Origin: Bryobacterales bacterium
GTDB taxonomy: Bacteria > Acidobacteriota > Terriglobia > Bryobacterales > Bryobacteraceae
Assembly (NCBI GenBank): GCA_030838885.1
Contig: JAUZEU010000797.1
Coordinates: 1 to 7,883, forward strand
Direction of reading: 5' to 3'
DNA length: 7,883 bases
Shown: one piece after another, positions 1 through 5,291 of the stretch
Numbering within the stretch: position 1 is the stretch's first letter
Layout of the letters: every line of letters begins with the position of its first letter
The notes under the pieces: generated by a model
Seen by the model: only the letters and a program-made list of their open reading frames with translations
Told to the model about the DNA's origin: nothing
The model's database searches: none
Program-made: the position numbers and the translations under genes

Positions 1-74
1 CCTGTTCATGAAGCATTTGTCCTTTGGTACACAGATTGATGCGCAGATTAAAGGATGCAGAATTGTGTCGCGAT

Positions 75-1094
75 CTACTTCACCCCGATCACGACTGAGT
101 CCGGCCGCACCAGATGCTCCACATGCGTGTCCTGGAAGCCGGCTTCTTTCATCCAGCCACAGCAATCGGCACCCGTGTAGTCGAACCCCTTTGGCGTTTC
201 GATCAGCATGTTGAGGCTCATCAACAGACCGAATGCATTCACTGAGCGGTCATCATCGATCAGCGAATCGTAAACAGCAAGAATGCCTCCGGTGGAAAGC
301 GCATCGTAAGCCTTCCGAATCAGCATCTTCTTTGTCTCGAGACCCCAGTCGTGGAGGATGTGCCCCATCAGAATCAAATCCACGTTTGGAAGTGATTCAT
401 TGAAAAAATCGCCTGCCTGAAACTGAAGGCGGCCAGCCAGGCAGTTCTCATTCACATACTCCTGAAAGACGGGACCAACCTGGCGAGATCAAAGCCGATC
501 CCGGTCAGATGCGGGTTTCGCCGCCCAATCTGAACCGCGAGGGTCGCCCTGCGCCGTGCCCACGTCGGCGAAGGTGGCGTATTTCTTCCAGGGCAGTTGA
601 CTTGCTATCGCGATATTTGCGCCCCGGCTGATTCCAGTCATCGAAAAGTCCTCAAGCGCGCCGGATCGGAATAGAGAGTCTCGAACGGGGAACTGGAACC
701 ATCCCGAACCTCATTCTGTGGCAATCCGGTGCGTAGTGCCTCGGTCAGGTTTCCCCAAAACCTGTAAAGACGAGCTTTAGCCATCTCCAGCATGCCACCT
801 ATGTAAGACGGTCTCCCGCTGTCCAGGAAGGCCTCGGCCTCGGGGGTGTTATGGTAAATGCCTCCGATTCGCGAGAGGAATCCCAGTGCAACCAAGGCAT
901 CGAAAAAATCGCCGGCGCCGCGCGCATTCAGACCAAGTCTGCTCTGAAAGTCGGACAGCGCAGCGATTCGCGGGCCAGTTCCGTAAAGACTCCCAGCTCG
1001 ATTGCGCTCAGCAGTGTTTTAGAGGACCAGAACGCAAGGCCGGTCAAAGGATTTGTGCGGGTGTGGGACGAGATTCTGTCTGCGATTGGGTCAT
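75..1094 (-). pseudogene. SAM-dependent O-methyltransferase (CrtF / acetylserotonin-OMT type), broken by about five frameshifts
   Basis: Read across frames, this span gives a complete small-molecule O-methyltransferase of about 340 codons, the usual family length. The start is ATG 1094-1092 (MTQSQTES...). Then come the N-terminal helical dimerisation region (LAFWSSKTLLSAIELGVFTE; further on DFFDALVALGFLSRIGG), the SAM-binding loop (FADVGTAQGD, about 575-545), and the C-terminal Rossmann part with GDFF and an HDW motif whose histidine (353-351) matches the catalytic base of plant-type O-methyltransferases. The tag stop is at 77-75. Frame changes are needed near 1045-1052, 956-962, 638-645, 541-545 and 485-489. 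The longest clean pieces are 895-638 and about 487-75. The family methylates hydroxyl groups of carotenoid, phenolic or polyketide-like substrates; the substrate here cannot be told. No partner biosynthetic gene is adjacent. The family call is confident. Whether the gene is dead or only mis-sequenced is open. Confidence 0.8.
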
Positions 1095-1175
1095 GGGTTT
1101 TCCCGCATTACACAGCGGTGCTACCCGTGTGGATTCTGTCTTGCTCACCGACTGCAAGCGGAACTGCAAACAGCA

Positions 1176-1418
1176 ATGAAGACGATACTGTTCACATACG
1201 AGAGCCCTGCGGGAACTTTCTGGATTCGGCCGGAGCCGGCGGGCAGGGTTCGGCTCGGAATTGACCGCATACAGTTGAAGACCTATTCGTCCGCACGTCA
1301 GGCGGCTTCGGCGGTTACAAGCCGAACGACGGGCTTTCCGCCCTGGGATGAATTGGTGGGCGTTGTCCCCCCGGCAGGACTGCATCGGTGGAAAAGGCCG
1401 GCGCAACGCACGGCGTGA
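1176..1418 (+). CDS. Small hypothetical protein, 80 aa, possibly a conserved family
   Basis: The ATG at 1176 opens an 80-residue frame ending at TGA 1416-1418. The protein starts MKTILFTYESPAGTF, continues WIRPEPAGRVRLGID and LKTYSSARQAASAV, and ends with TTGFPPWDEL and a basic tail. The layout is a short beta-rich start (a 'GTFWIRP' strand and a second strand ending LGID), then a helix rich in Ala and Ser, then a Trp/Pro motif. It recalls small uncharacterised bacterial proteins of the form 'GTFxI...LGxYxxxxxAAxxVxxxTTGxxxWD', but I cannot name a family or function. There is no signal peptide or membrane segment. The ribosome-binding site is weak. The frame continues open upstream to 1053, but that part overlaps the start of the methyltransferase and looks non-coding. 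The gene lies 81 bases from the divergent methyltransferase start and about 46 bases ahead of the transporter on the same strand, so it may be cotranscribed with it. Confidence 0.6.
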   Translation: MKTILFTYESPAGTFWIRPEPAGRVRLGIDRIQLKTYSSARQAASAVTSRTTGFPPWDELVGVVPPAGLHRWKRPAQRTA

Positions 1419-1464
1419 AAAACAGCTCAGTGGCAGCGCACCTGCCTTTCTGGCGACCGTGCTG

Positions 1465-2337
1465 GTGAAGGAAGACGGCAGCCCTCTCAATGACGAAGAC
1501 CTGGTCAGCCCGCAACTGAGTGAGAGTCAGAAACAGGACGCGGAACATCGAACGTCGGTATCGGCCATGGTGGTTCATGAAGCCATCCGCAGGGATGGCG
1601 ATGAAGAACTGCAGCGCCCGGCATCGGCACTCGGTTGGTCAGGTTTGGCGGCTGGTTTATCCATGGGATTTTCGTTCGTGGCGGAAGGCCTGCTGCGGGC
1701 TCACCTTCCGGAATCGCAGTGGCGTCCACTGCTTGTGAACCTGGGGTATCCACTCGGATTTTTGATCGTCATCATCGGCCGGCAGCAATTGTTTACCGAG
1801 AATACACTGACCGCTATCATTCCATTACTGGCGAGGAGAAAGCTTACAACTCTGGTCTCCGTGATACGGCTGTGGGCAATCGTTCTCGCGGCCAACCTCG
1901 TGGGAGCGCACCTTTTCGCGCTGGTGATTGCCAGGGCGCCGGTACTGAAGCCTGAAGTGCAGCAGGCAATGGCAGAACTCGCGACGGAAGCAGCTAACGT
2001 ATCGTTCTGGACGGCTCTGATTCGCGGCATCTTTGCCGGCTGGCTGATCGCGATGGTCGTGTGGATGAACGCTGCAACAGAAGCGGGGCGTTTCCCCATC
2101 ATTGTCACGCTCACTTACGTTGTGGGGTTGGCGGGCTTGACCCACATTGTGGCGGGCTCTGTGGAAGTCCTTTACCTGGTGATGAGGGGCGAGAAGAGCT
2201 GGTTTTCATTCGCGGCGGGCTACATGGTTCCCGCGCTTATCGGAAACATCATCGGAGGCGTTTCGCTTGTCTCGGCGGTGAACCATGCGCAGGTGGTCGG
2301 CGGGATAACGGCGAAGAAAGAGTCGCGTCTGGCGTAG
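1465..2337 (+). CDS. Formate/nitrite transporter (FNT) family channel, YfdC-like
   Basis: This 290-residue inner-membrane protein has a cytoplasmic N-terminus of about 50 residues (SPQLSESQKQDAEHRTS, then VVHEAIRRDGDEELQRP) and then six hydrophobic helices at about 57-77, 90-107, 127-155, 179-201, 210-236 and 247-270. The FNT signature loop appears as RQQLFTENTL (106-115). The family's central pore histidine appears as GLTHIVAG (His227). The sequence resembles E. coli YfdC (about 310 aa), a branch of the formate/nitrite/hydrosulfide pentameric channels whose substrate is not settled. The frame is open back to ATG 1348, but that start would overlap the small upstream gene and adds a low-complexity basic leader, so a GTG at 1465 (or 1459) is preferred; neither has a clear Shine-Dalgarno. 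ATG 1567 would cut off the conserved leader. The gene converges with the toroid heme gene, with 10 bases between stops and no hairpin seen. The family is certain and the start is not. Confidence 0.9.
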   Translation: MKEDGSPLNDEDLVSPQLSESQKQDAEHRTSVSAMVVHEAIRRDGDEELQRPASALGWSGLAAGLSMGFSFVAEGLLRAHLPESQWRPLLVNLGYPLGFLIVIIGRQQLFTENTLTAIIPLLARRKLTTLVSVIRLWAIVLAANLVGAHLFALVIARAPVLKPEVQQAMAELATEAANVSFWTALIRGIFAGWLIAMVVWMNAATEAGRFPIIVTLTYVVGLAGLTHIVAGSVEVLYLVMRGEKSWFSFAAGYMVPALIGNIIGGVSLVSAVNHAQVVGGITAKKESRLA

Positions 2338-2347
2338 TCCGCCGCCT

Positions 2348-3433
2348 CTATCTGGAATTTTCGAGAGCCATCACAGCATACGCGGTGGCTGCGTCGCTCA
2401 TGAACAGCCCGGCGTCGGACGACAATTCTCTTTGCTTGTTGAGCGAGGTCGCAGACCACCGTCCGTCCGTCTGATTCTGATTGCGAGCAAGCCACGTGAG
2501 AGCGCGTTTGAGGGCCGGCTCCGAGCCGGGCGAGGCTACTTGTTTCAGAGCGTATGCCACCAGGCCGGTGGCATAGCCGTCGCTGCCTGCTTCGAGCGGG
2601 GTATTGTCCCGACGTTTCCAGGAGCCCACCAGCGTGGAGAGACTAAAGCCTCCGTCCTCCTTCTGTTTCGCCAGGGCCTCGCGAACGATGCTTGTCTGCT
2701 GGGCGTCCGTCAGAAGTCCGGGCAGCTTTGCCGAAGCCCAGAGCAGAACAACGCGATCGGCAGGCGTTTGGGAATCCATATTCTTCAGCAGCCAGGAGCG
2801 CATCAGGTTGATGCCCGCCTGAACTTTGGGTTCGGATTTGTAATCTGCAGCGGCGGAGCCCACCGCGATGGCAGCCAGCGCGGTGCCATAGAATTGCGAA
2901 TCGCCTTCCCACGGCGCATTGTGAAACTGCAGCCAGGCCCACGAGCCGCTCATCTCACCGGATTTCAACTGGAGCGCCCACAGATTTCCGAGCGCCAGGC
3001 GGGCATCCGGGCTCAGAGCGCCCGAGGGAACCTCGTTCCAAACAAGTATTAGCGCGTTCAGAACGGCTTCCGTGCCGCGGGATTCCGAAGTCTTGGGCAG
3101 CCCCGTGGTCTGGTCCGGATAGAAGGGCTCGACTTCTTTCCACAACCGGACGCGGCTGACGATGTTCTGCAGCATCTTCCGTTCGTTCGCGGACGGAGCC
3201 GTCTCGGAGAGGGCGGCACGCAGTGAGGGCCGGCCAAGTGCGTACGGTGCGAGGGTGTGGCAGGATACGCAGAATGTCTGGTGATCGCGCGCCGCTTTTG
3301 GCCAGGCCATCCACCATCCGGATCGTTCGTCCAGGTATGCCGCAGCGGTCTTCGGACTCCAGGTCTGCTGGGCAACGGCACTGCCCGAGACGAACATAAT
3401 CGCTATCGCGGCGGCTGATTGGAGAGATCTCAC
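2348..3433 (-). CDS. Exported alpha/alpha-toroid (squalene-cyclase-like) protein with one c-type heme motif
   Basis: This is a 361-residue protein. It has a signal peptide (hydrophobic 7-20, AVA|QQ cleavage after about residue 21) and then a single CxxCH motif, Cys55-Val-Ser-Cys58-His59, expected to bind heme c in the periplasm. The rest is helical with repeats like the QW/prenyltransferase toroid repeat: QLKSGEMSGSW (155-165), AKQKEDGGF (255-263) with GSW near 272, and ARNQNQTDGRW (316-326). This suggests the fold of terpene cyclases and protein prenyltransferases. The DxDD acid motif of squalene-hopene cyclase is absent and the protein is much shorter than a cyclase (over 600 aa), so it is unlikely to cyclise squalene. 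A role as an electron-transfer or binding partner for the divergent PQQ dehydrogenase is inferred from position and the shared heme motif. The start is GTG 3433-3431, supported by a GAGG five bases upstream and a good signal peptide. The stop is TAG 2350-2348. Confidence 0.85.
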   Translation of the reverse strand: MRSLQSAAAIAIMFVSGSAVAQQTWSPKTAAAYLDERSGWWMAWPKAARDHQTFCVSCHTLAPYALGRPSLRAALSETAPSANERKMLQNIVSRVRLWKEVEPFYPDQTTGLPKTSESRGTEAVLNALILVWNEVPSGALSPDARLALGNLWALQLKSGEMSGSWAWLQFHNAPWEGDSQFYGTALAAIAVGSAAADYKSEPKVQAGINLMRSWLLKNMDSQTPADRVVLLWASAKLPGLLTDAQQTSIVREALAKQKEDGGFSLSTLVGSWKRRDNTPLEAGSDGYATGLVAYALKQVASPGSEPALKRALTWLARNQNQTDGRWSATSLNKQRELSSDAGLFMSDAATAYAVMALENSR

Positions 3434-3438
3434 GGTTG

Positions 3439-3442
3439 CCTC
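3439..3442 (-). promoter_or_regulatory. Ribosome-binding site for the toroid heme protein gene
   Basis: GAGG on the minus strand lies five bases before the GTG codon at 3433. It supports that rare start codon, and no alternative start in the frame gives as good a signal peptide. Confidence 0.6.
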
Positions 3443-3447
3443 GTTAT

Positions 3448-3452
3448 GGGAG
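3448..3452 (+). promoter_or_regulatory. Ribosome-binding site for the PQQ dehydrogenase gene
   Basis: GGGAG lies 11 bases before the ATG at 3464. It shares the 30-base divergent gap with the opposite gene's ribosome-binding site, so neither promoter can fit wholly inside the gap. Each must lie inside the 5' end of the opposite gene. Confidence 0.5.
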
Positions 3453-3463
3453 TATTGGATTGA

Positions 3464-5233
3464 ATGACTCGCTCTATTATCCTCGGGTTACTTGCCACGA
3501 TGCCTGCCCTGGCGCAGGAAGGATCCCAGGTCTTTATCTCGCGGTGCATGCAATGCCACTCCACAACCAGCACCAGCCACGCCCCGGCACCGGAAGCGCT
3601 GGCGCAGATTCCGTGGCAGGATGTGTTGAACACACTGGAAACCGGCAGCATGAAGGTGCAGGCGCAGAACCTCTCGCATGACGAAAGAATTGCCGTAGCG
3701 CGGTTCGCCGGCAAAGACTCGGGTACTCAGATTCTGCCGGAGCTCACGGGCTTCTGCGCTGCGGGGTCGAAGCCCGCTGTATCGAAAGGATCGTGGAATG
3801 GTTGGGGGGTGGACGAGATCAATACACGCTTCCAGCCCCGGGAGGCAGCGGGACTGGCCGCCAGCGATGTGCCATCTCTGAAGGTCAAATGGGCATTCGG
3901 ATATCCGAACGGCAGAACCGCCTATGGCCAGCCGACAGTTGTGGGCGGGCGTGTTTACACGGGCAGTAACGATGGAACGGTGTATGCGATCGATGCGCGC
4001 ACCGGATGCCTTTATTGGATGTATCGCGCAAAGGCGCTGGTACGGTCCAGCGTGGTGGTGGGGCCGGATAAACGGGCCTACGTTGGCGATCTCGATGCGA
4101 ATCTGTATGCGCTCGATACGGAGACCGGAAAGCTGATCTGGCAGAAGAAGGCCGACGCTCAGCCCTTTGCACGCATCACTGGAACGCCTAAGCTCTACGA
4201 TGGACGGCTGTATGTACCGATCGCCTCGCAGGAGGAGAATGCGGGCGCCAACCCGATTTATGCCTGCTGTAAATTCCGGGGCAATCTGGTCGCGTTTGAT
4301 GCAAAGACCGGCGCGGAATTGTGGCGCACTTACACAAGCCCTGAGCCGAAGCCCACAATAGTGGGGAAGAACGGAGTGCAGTATTACGGACCCTCGGGCG
4401 CGACCGTCTGGGGCTCTCCCACCCTTGACCTGAAGAGAAACCTGCTTTACATTCTGACCGGCAACGGGTATTCTGACCCGGATATCAAGACTGCAGATGC
4501 GATCATGGCTCTCGATCTGAGCACCGGCAAAGTTCGGTGGTCGCAGCAGGCCACGCCGGATATGTTCAATTGGGACTGCGGCCCACGCGGCGGTGGAGGG
4601 AACTGCCCGGCGAATCACGGACCGGACGAGGACTTTGGTTCATCGGGAGTGCTGCTTGACGCCGGCAAAGGCAAGCAGGTAGTTGTCGCCGGGCAGAAGA
4701 CCGGAGTAGTGCACGCGTTCGATCCGGATCAGAACGGGAAGATCGTCTGGCAAACCCGCATTGGCAAGGGCAGTACGCTGGGCGGAATACTTTGGGGAAT
4801 TGCGGGGCACAACGGGATCGCGTATGTGCCGCTTTCGGACATCGACCGCCAGAAGCCAGAGTCCGGCGGGGGCTTGTTCGCGATCGATGCAGCCACCGGC
4901 AAGATATTGTGGACCACACCTCCGCCCAGGCCCGCATGCCTTGGTAAACCGGGTTGCACTGCCGCGCAACTGGCGCCGCCCAGCCTGATCGAAGGAGTGG
5001 TATTCGCAGGCTCAATGGATGGCCATCTGCGCGGTTACGAAATGTCATCGGGGAAGATCATCTGGGACTTCGATGCCACCCGGACATTCCCGACGACTGA
5101 TGGCGTGACGGCGAACGGCGGGTCCTTCAGTTCTACGGGGCCCACAGTCGCGGATGGAATGCTCTATGTGAACTCGGGCTACGGCGGGCAAGGCATGGCG
5201 GGAAATGTGCTGCTGGCTTTTTCCGCTAAATGA
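3464..5233 (+). CDS. Periplasmic PQQ-dependent alcohol dehydrogenase with N-terminal cytochrome c domain, polyvinyl-alcohol dehydrogenase-like
   Basis: This is a 589-residue protein with a signal peptide (1-18, ending ALA|QEG). A short cytochrome c domain follows, with CMQCH (Cys28, Cys31, His32) and a likely axial Met63 in ETGSMK. At 111-124 comes WNGWGVDEINTRFQ, a signature of the polyvinyl-alcohol dehydrogenase (cytochrome) branch. The rest is a PQQ beta-propeller with about eight blades. Seven repeats of the type 'xYAIDxxTGxxxW' are visible, near 173-185, 213-226, 274-287, 347-359, 416-429, 471-483 and 522-534, and a closing strand ends LLAFSAK. The vicinal pair Cys268-Cys269 matches the disulfide ring over PQQ in this superfamily. 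PDEDFG (387-392) probably carries the catalytic Asp. Cys371 and Cys381 may form another disulfide. Such enzymes oxidise alcohols and pass electrons to the heme. The name is by homology, so the substrate may be any secondary alcohol or polymer. No PQQ synthesis gene is in the window. Confidence 0.9.
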   Translation: MTRSIILGLLATMPALAQEGSQVFISRCMQCHSTTSTSHAPAPEALAQIPWQDVLNTLETGSMKVQAQNLSHDERIAVARFAGKDSGTQILPELTGFCAAGSKPAVSKGSWNGWGVDEINTRFQPREAAGLAASDVPSLKVKWAFGYPNGRTAYGQPTVVGGRVYTGSNDGTVYAIDARTGCLYWMYRAKALVRSSVVVGPDKRAYVGDLDANLYALDTETGKLIWQKKADAQPFARITGTPKLYDGRLYVPIASQEENAGANPIYACCKFRGNLVAFDAKTGAELWRTYTSPEPKPTIVGKNGVQYYGPSGATVWGSPTLDLKRNLLYILTGNGYSDPDIKTADAIMALDLSTGKVRWSQQATPDMFNWDCGPRGGGGNCPANHGPDEDFGSSGVLLDAGKGKQVVVAGQKTGVVHAFDPDQNGKIVWQTRIGKGSTLGGILWGIAGHNGIAYVPLSDIDRQKPESGGGLFAIDAATGKILWTTPPPRPACLGKPGCTAAQLAPPSLIEGVVFAGSMDGHLRGYEMSSGKIIWDFDATRTFPTTDGVTANGGSFSSTGPTVADGMLYVNSGYGGQGMAGNVLLAFSAK

Positions 5234-5243
5234 TATACGTGAT

Positions 5244-5276
5244 GGGCGCGGCCCGGATTCCTGGTAAGCCGCGCCC
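5244..5276. terminator. GC-rich hairpin between convergent genes, possible bidirectional terminator
   Basis: GGGCGCGGC (5244-5252) and GCCGCGCCC (5268-5276) form a perfect 9-bp stem around a 15-base loop. It lies 10 bases after the PQQ dehydrogenase stop and 15 bases before the receptor gene's end. Neither flank has a T-run, so it is not a classic intrinsic terminator. Its position between convergent stops favours a role in ending or protecting both transcripts. Confidence 0.55.
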
Positions 5277-5291
5277 GTTGAGTTACACGGT

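Noticed and set aside
1072..1141. A 10-base direct repeat, GATTCTGTCT, at 1072 and 1132, exactly 60 bases apart
   Set aside because: It is short, one copy lies inside the start of the methyltransferase gene, and there is no third copy or associated mobile-element feature. Chance is sufficient.
1348..1464. An N-terminal extension of the FNT channel from ATG 1348
   Set aside because: It overlaps the likely small gene ending at 1418, has no ribosome-binding site, and gives a basic low-complexity leader unlike the rest of the family.
2432..3052. A 206-codon plus-strand open frame opposite the toroid heme gene
   Set aside because: Its product is arginine/glycine-rich with no domain, and it lies wholly antisense to a convincing exported protein.
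2348..3433. A functional squalene-hopene cyclase
   Set aside because: The protein is about half the needed length, lacks the DxDD catalytic motif, and is exported with a heme c motif.
3419..3450. A weak promoter-like pair, TTGGAG and TATGGG, upstream of the PQQ dehydrogenase
   Set aside because: Spacing and match are poor, and the implied transcription start would fall after the ribosome-binding site.
3488..4618. A 376-codon open frame on the minus strand opposite the PQQ dehydrogenase
   Set aside because: It is antisense to a clearly coding gene, has no recognisable domain or signal, and is typical of GC-rich shadow frames.
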